Source: Neolewinella persica DSM 23188
GTDB taxonomy: Bacteria > Bacteroidota > Bacteroidia > Chitinophagales > Saprospiraceae
Assembly: GCF_000373105.1 (NCBI RefSeq)
Contig: NZ_KB890415.1
Location: forward strand, 1-45,321
Direction: 5' to 3'
Length of the DNA: 45,321 nt
Part shown: positions 1 to 8,985 of the stretch, in pieces
How positions within the stretch are numbered: the stretch's first letter is position 1
How the letters are laid out: the number at the start of each line of letters is the position of its first letter
Made by a program: the position numbers and the translations under genes
The notes under the pieces: model-generated
Databases searched by the model: none
What the model saw: the letters and a program-made list of their open reading frames with translations, nothing else
Told to the model about the DNA's origin: nothing

Positions 1-3000
1 TGGCTGGCCGTCAGGCTGGCGATGCCACAGGCATCCGTAGCGGAGGCCAGTTGGCCCACCGTCAGGGTCGCCGTGCCGGCGTCGTCGCTCAGTACCACCG
101 TTTGGGGGGTAACCGTGATGACGGGGCGAATCGTGTCCAGAACCGTGATGGTGAAGGTGCAAGGAAGGCTTTCGTTGCCGCTTTCATCTGTGCGGGTCTG
201 GGTAAACTCATTAACACCAACTTCGTCACAGGTAAAGAAGCGAAGTGGGTTACCGACTATTGCCATGGGGGGACAGTTGTCTTCCTCGATAGTAACCTGT
301 TCGCCAGGGGAGGCCGATACCGACCCGTTGGCCTCCAAGTAAATGGTACTGTTGACACAGCTGATGACCGGAGCAATGGTATCCAGCACCGTGACGAAGA
401 TGGTGTCGCGCGTCTCGTTGCCGGAGGCATCGGTGGCGATGATTTCTACGCAAAGGTTCGTATTGCCCAGGTCGGCGCAATCGAAGTCGAGGGTGGCATC
501 CTTGCTCGTTGATGCGTTGTTTGCACCTGCGATCCCGCCCCCGAAACCATCTTCCTCTTCATCGTGGTTGAAGCGGAAAATGTCCGTAACGGTCACTTCA
601 CAGTTGTCGCTGGCAGCATACTCGTAGTCTTCTACAGACAAAGAGGCCATGCCGTTTTCATCGAGGTAGAGGATGGTGTCGTTGGCCATAACGACTGGAG
701 GGAAGGAGTCCCGCACAATCACATTATAGGAACAAGAACCTACATTGCCCGACTCGTCTGCAGCTTCGAAGGTAATGACAGTTGTACCTAGTTCGAAGGT
801 GGAACCAGGAACCGGGCCAGCCGTTTGCGTACTGACAAGCGGTACATTGTTATTATTGAAAGCAAAATTACGTAAGGCTTCGTAGTAACCTGAGCCAGGA
901 GTTGACCATGGGTCGAAAGACTCCTCATCATCATTATCAGTGGATACCCAGGCAACTTGCCCTCCCGTTGTCGTCCGTAAGGACCAGCGGGCACCTTCGT
1001 CTGAATCGAAGACAATAACTGTTTCGGCGTTCAAGTCCAAGAGTCCGTCTTCGTCTCCTATGTCGGCAGGAATTAAGCCTATAATGTCGAACAGACCACT
1101 GTTCAGACTATTGGGTGGGCCTAAAATGGCGTATGCCATATCATCGTCGTCTGGAGTGTCTTCCGTATCACTCCCACCTAACAGTCCAGCCAGATTGTTA
1201 TCATCAGGAGAATCGATCACATCATAGCCAGTAACAAATAGGTTACCTCCGTCTAAAACGTAAGCCAGCAAATTATCCGTAGTAGCAGCATTGTGCTCAT
1301 CACCACTTCCAGTACCTACTGCATGCCAGTAAATGATATTGTAGGCGGACAAGTCTCCCTGGAGGACATTGTTATCTCCCTGAGCCTTACCCTCCTCGTT
1401 ATCGTCCTCATCATTACCTCCTTCAAAATCATTCAGGACAACGGTTACATCATACCCCGCATCCAGAAGTTCATCGGGTATTTCCGTCCTGTTTTCATTG
1501 TCTGAAACAAATAGGATAGCTAATGGCCCGCCAGAACAGTTGTCCTGGAACATGATGGTATCGAAGCTATAAATTATGCTACAAGCATCCATCCCTACAT
1601 AGAGTATGGTGTCTGATGGACATTCTATAGCAACGGGCAGTTCGTTATCTTCTACGGTTACGGAGAAACTACAGTTTGCTGTATTACCGGCCGCGTCGGT
1701 GGCAGCGAAGGAAACCATCGTTTCACCCAATTGGAAATTCGCTCCACTAACCGGGCCTTCAGTTTGCGTCACGAGTGCGGCCTCTCCAACAACAAGGCGC
1801 AAAAAGTTGAGGATTATATCGTTAATTTCTTCTGCGCTGTAGACATAGCTCTCATCCTCGACTTCATCCAGGCCATACCAGTTAAATTGGTAAATTCTAG
1901 TGGCACCAGCCAAGCCGTCTACCCGGTGGTCATCGTCATCAGTATTCGAAGAAAATGAGTGGGTGCTGGCGGGCGCGTCAGGTACAAGGATAAGGTGGTT
2001 TACGGTCGGATCATCATCATCTTCAGTGACTCCCTTTACGAAAGCGTTATAAACCGTACCGTTGATTGCGGTGTAGGTGCGGACGAAACTATAGGTAAAG
2101 CCATCTTCGTCGGCACCCAATTCACCATTAATTTCATAGAAGGTAAGGTCCACAATATCTGCGGCCATCATCCAGAGTCCTGACCGGTAAGCGGTGAAGT
2201 AAGCGCTGCCCGTACCAAAGTCATCGGAAAAAGTGATGGCGCCTTCGGAGTATTCGATTTCCGAGGCAAAATCGGTATTCATATAGTTACCGTCGTCGTA
2301 AGCGTCATCGCCGCCGTCACTAATGTATTCGTCTTCAATATCATCCTCGTCTAAAATGTATTGGAAGGCAATCGAACCTGCCAGGGCAGCTCCGTTCGTT
2401 TGATAGCGGTCCAGGATGGCCTGGAGGGAGAAATCAGCGGTTGGAGAGTTACAAGGATCGGCTACCAGGGTTGGGGTAGGGAAGGTAACTGCAGCGAAAC
2501 ATAATCCTGGGTCTGTATCTACGGTAGTGCCCGTTGGGCAATCTGCGAAGACTGGAGGTGACGTATCGGTCACGGTAAGTTCTGCCGTACAGGTGGAACT
2601 TGACGTACCATCACTTACGGTAAGGGTTACGGTGGTCACGCCGAAGGGGAAGGGATTGGCTGGGTCGATGCTCAGGGTGATGGGGTCACCTTCGGGGTCC
2701 ATGGAGCCGTTGTCGAAGTCTGCGGCGGTCAGGTCCGTTAAGCATGGGTCCTCGTTGGTGAGGTCAACGGTTACGTCTTGGCAGACAGCCATGGGGGGTT
2801 GATTGCCGGCTGACTCAAATATATAGGCCGAACCGGCACCAGGAGCCGTATTCGCCCCCGCAGCGTCTTCGGATTCTCTATAAGCTGCGACAATAGCGAA
2901 ATCACCACTGATCGAAACGGAAAAACCAAAAAAATCGTTAGCCGCCCGGTCGGAGGCGACCAGTTTTTGCCCTTCGACCCAGTTGCCCAACCCGTCGCGC

Positions 3001-4220
3001 TTGAAGATATAGGCCGAACCGGCATTAGTAGCAAAACTCGCCCCGGCAGCGTTTTCGTCTTCTCCAGCAGCCCCTACAATGGCGAAATCGCCACTGATCG
3101 AAACGGAATAACCAAAAATATCGTTAGCTGCCCGGTCGAAGGTAGCCAGTTTTTGCACTTCGACCCAGTTGCCCGAGCCATCGCGCTCGAAGATATAGGC
3201 CGAACCGGCACCAACAGCCGTATTCGCCCCGGCAGCGTTTTCGTCTTCTAGATATGCCCCGACAATGGCGAAATCGCCACTGATCGAAACGGAAAAACCA
3301 AAATTATCGTCAGCCGCCCGGTCGGAGGCGACCAGCTTTTGCACTTCCACCCAGTTGCCCAACCCGTCGCGCTCGAAGATATAGGCCGAACCGGCACTAC
3401 CGGCCGTATTCGCCCCGGCAGCGTTTTCGTCTTCTAGATAAGCCCCGACAATGGCGTAAGCGCCACTGATCGAAACGGAATAACCAAACAAATCGTTAGC
3501 CGCCCGGTCGGAGGCGACCAGCTTTTGCTCTTCCACCCAGTTGCCCAACCCGTCGCGCTCGAAGATATAGGCCGAACCGGCAAAAGTAGCAAAATTCGCC
3601 CCGGCAGCGTCTTCGTCTTCTTGTCTAGCCCCGACAATGGCGTAAGCGCCACTGATCGAAACGGAAAAACCAAACAAATCGTTAGCCGCCCGGTCGGAGC
3701 TGACCAGCTTTTGCACTTCACCCCAGTTGCCCGAGCCGTCGCGCTCGAAGATATAGGCAGCCCCGGCTTGACTAGCCGTATTCGCCCCGGCAGCGTCTTC
3801 GTCTTCTGTATAAGCCCCGACAATGGCGAAATCGCCACTGATCGAAACGGAATAACCAAAAGAATCGGAATTCCTGCGGTCGGAGGCGACCAGTTTTTGT
3901 ACTTCGATCCAGTTACCCAACCCATCGCGCTCGAAGATATAGGCCGAACCGGCTTCAGGAGCCGTATTCGCCCCGGCAGCGTCTTCGTCTTCAAAAAAAG
4001 CCCCGACAATGGCAAAATCGCCACTGATCGAAACGGAATAACCAAAAAAATCGTTAGCCGCCCGGTCGGAGGCGACCGCCTTGATCACTTCGTTGAAATT
4101 CTGAGCGGCCAGGCTGCTGGGGAGGGTGAGCGAGAGCGCAAAGCAACAGAACAAAATTGTTGCGCTCAATCGAGCAAACAACCTGCTCCCATTGCCTGGG
4201 GAAGGTAGAACTTTAAGCAT
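1..4220 (-). CDS. Giant secreted FG-GAP repeat / HYR-module protein, N-terminal 1406 residues (runs off the window)
   Basis: The frame is open on the minus strand from the ATG at 4220 to the window edge, so the C-terminus is missing. Residues 1-39 look like a long signal peptide (hydrophobic ATILFCCFALSLTL, ending SSLAAQ). Residues about 49-469 are seven FG-GAP-like repeats of exactly 62 residues, each with SDRAAND, FGYSVSISG, AIVGA and AGSAYIFERDG. From about 471 come HYR/Ig-like modules with alternating cysteines and GxTxVxFxAxDxxGN motifs. Two of these seem split by insert domains at about 590-810 and 896-1125. The second insert resembles a glutamine-amidotransferase-like/ThuA-like fold (ILFVSD, AGYDVTVVL, LLAYVLDGGNLFVTGYDVI); that identification is tentative. 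The protein is probably a T9SS-exported adhesin or matrix protein, but no sorting domain is visible because the end is missing. The start is the only ATG placed just before the signal peptide. Confidence 0.85.
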   Translation of the reverse strand, partial: MLKVLPSPGNGSRLFARLSATILFCCFALSLTLPSSLAAQNFNEVIKAVASDRAANDFFGYSVSISGDFAIVGAFFEDEDAAGANTAPEAGSAYIFERDGLGNWIEVQKLVASDRRNSDSFGYSVSISGDFAIVGAYTEDEDAAGANTASQAGAAYIFERDGSGNWGEVQKLVSSDRAANDLFGFSVSISGAYAIVGARQEDEDAAGANFATFAGSAYIFERDGLGNWVEEQKLVASDRAANDLFGYSVSISGAYAIVGAYLEDENAAGANTAGSAGSAYIFERDGLGNWVEVQKLVASDRAADDNFGFSVSISGDFAIVGAYLEDENAAGANTAVGAGSAYIFERDGSGNWVEVQKLATFDRAANDIFGYSVSISGDFAIVGAAGEDENAAGASFATNAGSAYIFKRDGLGNWVEGQKLVASDRAANDFFGFSVSISGDFAIVAAYRESEDAAGANTAPGAGSAYIFESAGNQPPMAVCQDVTVDLTNEDPCLTDLTAADFDNGSMDPEGDPITLSIDPANPFPFGVTTVTLTVSDGTSSSTCTAELTVTDTSPPVFADCPTGTTVDTDPGLCFAAVTFPTPTLVADPCNSPTADFSLQAILDRYQTNGAALAGSIAFQYILDEDDIEDEYISDGGDDAYDDGNYMNTDFASEIEYSEGAITFSDDFGTGSAYFTAYRSGLWMMAADIVDLTFYEINGELGADEDGFTYSFVRTYTAINGTVYNAFVKGVTEDDDDPTVNHLILVPDAPASTHSFSSNTDDDDHRVDGLAGATRIYQFNWYGLDEVEDESYVYSAEEINDIILNFLRLVVGEAALVTQTEGPVSGANFQLGETMVSFAATDAAGNTANCSFSVTVEDNELPVAIECPSDTILYVGMDACSIIYSFDTIMFQDNCSGGPLAILFVSDNENRTEIPDELLDAGYDVTVVLNDFEGGNDEDDNEEGKAQGDNNVLQGDLSAYNIIYWHAVGTGSGDEHNAATTDNLLAYVLDGGNLFVTGYDVIDSPDDNNLAGLLGGSDTEDTPDDDDMAYAILGPPNSLNSGLFDIIGLIPADIGDEDGLLDLNAETVIVFDSDEGARWSLRTTTGGQVAWVSTDNDDEESFDPWSTPGSGYYEALRNFAFNNNNVPLVSTQTAGPVPGSTFELGTTVITFEAADESGNVGSCSYNVIVRDSFPPVVMANDTILYLDENGMASLSVEDYEYAASDNCEVTVTDIFRFNHDEEEDGFGGGIAGANNASTSKDATLDFDCADLGNTNLCVEIIATDASGNETRDTIFVTVLDTIAPVISCVNSTIYLEANGSVSASPGEQVTIEEDNCPPMAIVGNPLRFFTCDEVGVNEFTQTRTDESGNESLPCTFTITVLDTIRPVITVTPQTVVLSDDAGTATLTVGQLASATDACGIASLTAS
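2814..4076 (-). repeat. Seven tandem 186-bp (62-residue) FG-GAP coding repeats
   Basis: The GATATAGGC element recurs at 3006, 3192, 3378, 3564, 3750 and 3936, exactly 186 bp apart. Units run 4076-3891, 3890-3705, 3704-3519, 3518-3333, 3332-3147, 3146-2961 and a shortened last unit to about 2814. Differences cluster at the residues after AIVGA and after GANTA, while the frame and period are perfectly kept. Such units are prone to expansion, contraction and assembly collapse. Confidence 0.95.
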
Positions 4221-4401
4221 GTGTCTTTCTTTAAACTGAGATTAAACTAAGTGGGCAATCTTACACTGGCCCAATGTTACGAGGTAAGGTATGAAACGAA
4301 GGATCGTAAAGTTCCGATTCGATAATAAATCATCTGAATGGGCACTGATTACCACCAGAACAGGTAAAATTACCTAGTTGATTTAACTGTCTGGTTAAGA
4401 T

Positions 4402-4518
4402 TCAACGCCCGGCAACATCACCGCCAGCTCGGTTATAACCGAGTTTCAGGCGGCGCTGAATCATGGAGGTGGAGCCGTGCTGCTGGCTAATGATCAGCTG
4501 GGCGGCGTCCTCAAATGT
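4402..4518 (-). pseudogene. Orphan fragment of an FtsK/SpoIIIE gamma (KOPS-reading winged-helix) domain
   Basis: The minus-strand frame ending at the TGA at 4402 reads TFEDAAQLIISQQHGSTSM followed by IQRRLKLGYNRAGG. This matches the FtsK gamma winged helix (family pattern FxxAxxLVxxxQxxSTSxxQRRLxIGYNRAxR) up to the recognition helix, and then breaks off into DVAGR-stop. There is no start codon, no motor domain and only about 39 recognisable residues; the open frame upstream (to 4572) shows no similarity I recognise. It is probably a broken remnant left by a rearrangement. An unrelated short coding use is unlikely given the perfect GYNRAG signature. Confidence 0.8.
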
Positions 4519-4742
4519 CGTCGAGGTCGGCGTAGGATAGGGGTGGAAATAGGATGACAACCCCGTAGCACTTTACTTTTTACCCAATTTCTTGATAAGG
4601 ATGTTTCGTAGCGGGAAAGCCAGGGCGAAGTATGGCAAGTCCTTCTCTTGCCGGTGGCATAATAATCTTTTGTCAGGCCTGCGGCTGGTGCTGATTGCGT
4701 CCTTTCTTGAATCAGGGGAAAGAAAAATTAGCTCAAATTAGT

Positions 4743-4776
4743 TTTGGTGGAAGCTCCTGCGTACTCCGTACCTTCG
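4743..4776 (+). promoter_or_regulatory. Probable Bacteroidetes-type promoter of the radical SAM gene
   Basis: TTTG at 4743-4746 (the -33 element) is followed after 22 bp by TACCTTCG at 4769-4776, a match to TAnnTTTG apart from one base. The GTG chosen as start lies five bases downstream, so the transcript may be leaderless. This argues against the longer frame that begins upstream at 4695. Confidence 0.55.
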
Positions 4777-4781
4777 CCGCC

Positions 4782-7187
4782 GTGACCAGCATCCTTCTCA
4801 TTACCCCGCCCTTCACCCAGCTGAATACCCCGTATCCGGCAACGGCCTATTTAATGGGCTTTCTCGATACCAAGGACATTCCGGCCAGTCAAATGGATCT
4901 GGGCATTGAAGTGATCCTGGAGCTTTTTACGGCCGCTCGTTTGGCCGAAGTTTTTGAGCAGGCGCGGCCGCTGGTGCAGGGTGAGGTGAAAAGCAGCGAA
5001 CTGACCTCCGTTGCCTCCGACGTGCGGCAGCAACTCAGCGACTCAGCAACTGTCCCCCTCAGTCATTTGCGGCAGCCACTAAGTGATGCTCCCCCTCATC
5101 ATCTCACTCCCAATGCCCGCCGCATCTACGCGCTGCGCGCGGAGTACCTGGCTACCATCGAACCCGTCATCGCCTTCCTCCAGGGCAAGCAACCGACGCT
5201 CGCCCACCAAATCGCCGGAGAGAACTTCCTGCCGCAGGCCAGCCGCTTCGATCAACTCGAAGAACTCGACTACGCCTTCGGTAGCATGGGCCACCAGGAC
5301 AAAGCCAAACACCTGGCCACCCTCTACCTCGAAGACCTCTCCGACTTCATCGTGGAATGCGTTGACCCCGACTTCGGCTTCAGCCGCTACGCCGAACGCA
5401 TCGGCCGTTCCGCCAACTCCTTCGATGAGCTCTACGCTAAGCTGCAGGCTCCACCTACTTTCATTGATCGGATTACTTTGGAGGTGCTGGAAAGAAAACT
5501 CGAGGATTCCCTCCAACGTGCGGTAGCCCAATCGCCAATCGAGAATCACCAATCGAGAATCGAGAATCCGGAGGCAGCTGTAGCCAAATCAAATATCGCC
5601 AATCGCGAATCGCGAATCGCATATCCCCTGGTCTGCTTCAGCGTCCCCTTCCCCGGCAACCTCTACTCCGCCTTCCGCTGCGCCCAGTGGCTAAAGACTA
5701 ACTACCCCGGCATAACAACGGCGATGGGAGGAGGCTTCGCCAACACCGAGCTCCGCTCGGTCAGTGATGCCCGCGTCTTCGAATTCTTCGACTACATCAC
5801 CCTCGACGACGGAGAACTGCCGATTGAGCTGTTGTACGAACACTGTCTCAAGACTTCCAATACACCTGCGTTCGCGCCCCTGAAAAGAACCTTCCACCTC
5901 GAAGACGGCCAGGTCACCTACAACGACTTCTCCCTCCGAAAAGACTACCGACAAAGCGCCGTCGGTACCCCAGACTATTCCGGCCTGCCGCTGGATCGCT
6001 ACATCTCCGTCATCGAAGTCGCCAACCCCATGCACAGCCTGTGGAGCGACGGCCGGTGGAACAAACTGACCATGGCGCATGGCTGCTACTGGGGAAAGTG
6101 TACCTTCTGCGACGTCAGCCTCGATTACATCGGAAACTACCAACCGGTGCAGGCCACCATGCTGGTAGACCGGATGGAAGAACTCATCGCCCAAACGGGC
6201 GAAAACGGCTTTCACTTTGTCGACGAAGCCGCACCGCCTGCGCTGATGCGCGACCTTGCATTGGAGATCATCCGCCGCAACCTGCGACTGACCTGGTGGA
6301 CCAACATCCGCTTCGAGAAAAGTTTTACACCTGACCTCTGCCGACTGCTGCAAGCCAGTGGTTGTATTGCCGTCTCCGGCGGCCTGGAAGTGGCCAGCGA
6401 CCGGCTCCTTGACCTGATCCAAAAAGGGGTAACCGTCGAACAGGTAGCCCGGGTAACCGGGGCCTTCACTGACGCCGGCATTATGGTGCACAGCTACCTG
6501 ATGTATGGCTACCCGACCCAAACGGTGCAGGAAACGGTGGACAGCCTGGAGATGGTCCGGCAGCTGTTTCAGGCCGGCGTTATTCAGTCGGGCTTCTGGC
6601 ACCAGTTTGCGCTCACGGCCCACAGCCCGGTTGGCCTCGACCCCGACGCCTACGGCATTACGCCTCATTACCAGCCAATTACCTTCGCCAATAATGACGT
6701 TCAGTTTACCGATTCCACCGGCATCGACCATGATAAATTCAGCTTCGGATTGAAAAAGTCCTTGTTCAATTACATGCACGGCATGTGTTTTGATTTTCCG
6801 CTACAGGAATGGTTTGACTTCCGGATTCCGAAGACCAATATCTCGCCGGACTATATTGCCGGTTGCCTGGAATATGAAGATGAAAGCCTCAGCCGGTCTA
6901 CCGCGCGGGTAGTTTGGGTAGGTGGGGAGCCGGAATACCATAAATCGGCCGACGGAGGCCTGGAGATATCCTTGTTTGATCGCCGGGATACGGACACCAT
7001 TCTTCTTACTGAAACTCAGGGCACCTGGCTGCTGACACTTCTTGACCGGACCGGCGACCGGTCGGCTAAATTGATCACCCTGGGAGAACTTCGGGCCGAC
7101 TATGAAGCCGCCTTAGCCGCCTTCGAGGATTTTTGGTTCTCTGAAGCCATGGATATGGTGCGCAGCTATGGATTATTGGTAGTGTAA
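4782..7187 (+). CDS. B12-binding-type radical SAM protein
   Basis: About 801 residues from GTG 4782. The N-terminus ILLITPPFTQLNTPYPATAY and the segment GGGFANTELRS resemble the cobalamin-binding-domain radical SAM family. The cluster motif is GCYWGKCTFC near residue 435, a C-x4-C-x2-C spacing rather than the usual C-x3-C-x2-C, as in some B12 radical SAM subfamilies. Downstream GGLEVASDRLL and LMYGYPTQT are typical TIM-barrel motifs. The substrate cannot be read from sequence, and no RiPP precursor or partner gene is adjacent. An earlier in-frame start at 4695 exists, but the family begins at about this point and a promoter box lies just before it. A low-complexity stretch near residue 265 is encoded by heptamer repeats. 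Function beyond radical chemistry is unknown. Confidence 0.8.
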   Translation: MTSILLITPPFTQLNTPYPATAYLMGFLDTKDIPASQMDLGIEVILELFTAARLAEVFEQARPLVQGEVKSSELTSVASDVRQQLSDSATVPLSHLRQPLSDAPPHHLTPNARRIYALRAEYLATIEPVIAFLQGKQPTLAHQIAGENFLPQASRFDQLEELDYAFGSMGHQDKAKHLATLYLEDLSDFIVECVDPDFGFSRYAERIGRSANSFDELYAKLQAPPTFIDRITLEVLERKLEDSLQRAVAQSPIENHQSRIENPEAAVAKSNIANRESRIAYPLVCFSVPFPGNLYSAFRCAQWLKTNYPGITTAMGGGFANTELRSVSDARVFEFFDYITLDDGELPIELLYEHCLKTSNTPAFAPLKRTFHLEDGQVTYNDFSLRKDYRQSAVGTPDYSGLPLDRYISVIEVANPMHSLWSDGRWNKLTMAHGCYWGKCTFCDVSLDYIGNYQPVQATMLVDRMEELIAQTGENGFHFVDEAAPPALMRDLALEIIRRNLRLTWWTNIRFEKSFTPDLCRLLQASGCIAVSGGLEVASDRLLDLIQKGVTVEQVARVTGAFTDAGIMVHSYLMYGYPTQTVQETVDSLEMVRQLFQAGVIQSGFWHQFALTAHSPVGLDPDAYGITPHYQPITFANNDVQFTDSTGIDHDKFSFGLKKSLFNYMHGMCFDFPLQEWFDFRIPKTNISPDYIAGCLEYEDESLSRSTARVVWVGGEPEYHKSADGGLEISLFDRRDTDTILLTETQGTWLLTLLDRTGDRSAKLITLGELRADYEAALAAFEDFWFSEAMDMVRSYGLLVV
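5528..5625 (+). repeat. AATCGNG heptamer repeats inside the radical SAM coding region
   Basis: Two clusters (5528-5568 and 5585-5625) carry units such as AATCGAG and AATCGCG, three of the latter in direct succession. They encode a variable linker (SRIENPE, NRESRIAYP) between the cobalamin-type and radical SAM domains. Seven is not a multiple of three, so gain or loss of one unit would shift frame. Confidence 0.7.
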
Positions 7188-7336
7188 CCTCGGGTGATTG
7201 ATGTTACAGTATGGACTCAGTGCTTCTCCTGTGTCTCCCTCCGCGCTGCCCTCTGTGAAAACAATCTGGTTAGTGCTTTTTTGCTTCTATAGCAAACCCT
7301 GCAACGCCTCAAAACGTATTGGCAGAAAGTATAACC

Positions 7337-8107
7337 ATGAATAATGTAGGATTGATCACCGGGGCAAGCTCCGGCATCGGAAAAGAATTAGCCAGAATAC
7401 ACGCCGAAAAAAAACGTGATCTGGTCATCGTAGCCCGCAGGGAATCTGAATTGAACGAGCTCAAGCAAGCGTTGGAACAAGCGCACGGTGTATCGGTAAA
7501 AGTTATTGCGAAAGACCTGACAAAGCCGGACTCGGGTAAGGAAATCCGTGAAGAGCTTGACCGCGAAGGTATCAACGTAGACTACCTCTTCAACAACGCT
7601 GGTTTTGGCGGTCGTGGCAACTTCCACGAGCAGGAATGGGGAATGCTGTCGGGGATGATTGACCTGAACATAAAATCCCTGACCGAGTTGTGTCATCTAT
7701 TTTTGCCTGGTATGGTAAAGCGGAGTAAGGGAAAAGTCCTCAACACTTCCAGTACCGCTGGTTTTATGCCCGGCCCGTTGCAGGCTGTTTACTTCGCCAC
7801 TAAAGCCTACGTAAACTCCTTTTCTAAGGCCATTGCTTCTGAGTTGGAAGGATCGGGGGTGACGGTCACCGCGCTGTGTCCGGGGGCAGTCGCCACGGAA
7901 TTCGCTGACACGGCTGATTTATCCGACACCAGCCTATTCGAAAACGCAGCAACACCTCGCAGCACCGCCGAAAAGGGGTATGCTGCCATGGAGGCCGGAA
8001 AGCTGGAGGTCATTACAGAATTTGGTTTGAAGGTGATGATTAAGGCGGGAATACCCTTTACGCCGGAAAGAGTAGGCATGAATATGATCAAGAAAATGCA
8101 GGCTTAG
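7337..8107 (+). CDS. Short-chain dehydrogenase/reductase (SDR)
   Basis: 256 residues, the usual length of a classical SDR. The N-terminal TGASSGIG is the nucleotide-binding glycine motif, NNAGFGG is the structural Asn-Asn-Ala-Gly motif, and the catalytic set is Ser in NTSST followed by Y-F-A-T-K (YxxxK). The basic residues after the second strand (ARRESEL) suggest NADP(H), by family rule. Start is ATG 7337; the TTG 18 bases upstream would add residues before the Rossmann strand without homology. The substrate is unknown. It stands alone, followed 79 bp later by a small secreted-protein gene that has its own promoter box. Confidence 0.88.
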   Translation: MNNVGLITGASSGIGKELARIHAEKKRDLVIVARRESELNELKQALEQAHGVSVKVIAKDLTKPDSGKEIREELDREGINVDYLFNNAGFGGRGNFHEQEWGMLSGMIDLNIKSLTELCHLFLPGMVKRSKGKVLNTSSTAGFMPGPLQAVYFATKAYVNSFSKAIASELEGSGVTVTALCPGAVATEFADTADLSDTSLFENAATPRSTAEKGYAAMEAGKLEVITEFGLKVMIKAGIPFTPERVGMNMIKKMQA

Positions 8108-8142
8108 TCCTCCTTCAAAAATCTTTATGATGAAGAAATGGA

Positions 8143-8162
8143 GGCGCGGCCGCAGGTGCAAG
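8143..8162 (+). repeat. NotI-core dispersed repeat, copy A
   Basis: GGCGCGGCCGCAGGTGCAAG, a full copy of the dispersed element. It sits between the SDR gene and the promoter box at 8175, in the position of the upstream promoter region. Confidence 0.75.
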
Positions 8163-8174
8163 AAGAGGAGTAGC

Positions 8175-8182
8175 TACCTTCG
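8175..8182 (+). promoter_or_regulatory. TACCTTCG promoter -7 box, four bases before an ATG
   Basis: TACCTTCG followed by TTGG and ATG 8187. It has the same box and spacing as at the moeA start. It decides the start of the downstream gene against an ATG at 8127, which would place the repeat element inside the protein. Confidence 0.55.
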
Positions 8183-8186
8183 TTGG

Positions 8187-8819
8187 ATGCGCATCTTATA
8201 TTGTCTGGTACTGGTCATCTGGATGGTTTCCCTGCCGGCTCAGGATACTTACATTGCTCAACTGGCTAGTGAAGTTTGTAACTGCATGGAACGGATCAGC
8301 GTTGAATCAGTCAACCGGCAGGCCACCAATTGCCTGCGGGAAGTCGCCGTAGCTAACGAGAAAACATTACTTAAACGCTATAACCTCGTCGCTGCAGAAT
8401 CATCTCAAAGGGATCTGCTGGCGGAGCGTTTGGCCGAAGACCTGTTGAGGGATTGTCCGATCCTGGCCACCTTGAATTACGATAAGGAGGAAGAATTTCG
8501 TTGGTCGGACCGCGAACGCCCGCCGGCCCCCGAACTGATGCTGTTTAGTAGCGATAAAGGCCCTCCTGCTGATCCGGCAGACAGCGTCACCGGAGAGTCT
8601 CCTATTAAGTGGTTGGCCGAAGGCACGGTGAAACGGGTAGCCGCGGGGCGGATGCTGTTAGAGATTGGTACCGGAAATATTCTATCGTTTGAACTTCCTT
8701 CAGGAATTGCACGACCTCGCCGAATAAAATCCGGAGACGAACTAAAACTGTCTTTTCGACGGGAATGGCGCAAGGGGGAGAACAGGATTGTCCACGTAGT
8801 GACCGGGATCGAGGAGTGA
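8187..8819 (+). CDS. Small secreted protein of unknown function
   Basis: 210 residues, no family recognised. Starting at ATG 8187 gives a signal peptide (MRILYCLVLVIWMVSLPAQ), so export to the periplasm or beyond is likely. The mature N-terminus holds a CNC pair and further cysteines (NCLRE, DCPIL) within a helical stretch. After a proline-rich linker (RPPAPEL, GPPADPADS) the last 75 residues look like a small beta-rich domain (EGTVKRVAAGRMLLEIGTG). A frame extending upstream to 8127 would add a very basic leader made largely by the repeat at 8143, which is why I reject that start. Neighbours give no functional hint. Confidence 0.65.
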   Translation: MRILYCLVLVIWMVSLPAQDTYIAQLASEVCNCMERISVESVNRQATNCLREVAVANEKTLLKRYNLVAAESSQRDLLAERLAEDLLRDCPILATLNYDKEEEFRWSDRERPPAPELMLFSSDKGPPADPADSVTGESPIKWLAEGTVKRVAAGRMLLEIGTGNILSFELPSGIARPRRIKSGDELKLSFRREWRKGENRIVHVVTGIEE

Positions 8820-8985
8820 TAAAGTGAGGGGGTAGACACAGGAGTGTTGCATAGAAGTCGCAGAGCTACTTCGAAGGGCCCGGTCATATTGACAGCAAAA
8901 AAACTTGAAAATAATTACTTTCACTAAAAACTGAAAGTTCCCCCGACTGTTGTATCACTATTATTCTGTCTAATACTTGCCCCTG

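Noticed and set aside
3525..4208. Plus-strand open frame of 227 codons across the FG-GAP repeats
   Set aside because: It is an antisense shadow of the 186-bp repeats; the minus frame has the signal peptide, repeat logic and HYR modules.
5528..5625. CRISPR-like spaced repeats in the radical SAM gene
   Set aside because: Units are only 7 bp, directly adjacent and in frame with the protein; there are no 20-40 bp repeats with unique spacers anywhere in the window.
5691..6779. Long minus-strand frame opposite the radical SAM gene
   Set aside because: The plus frame contains the cysteine cluster and conserved barrel motifs; the antisense frame has no recognisable motif.
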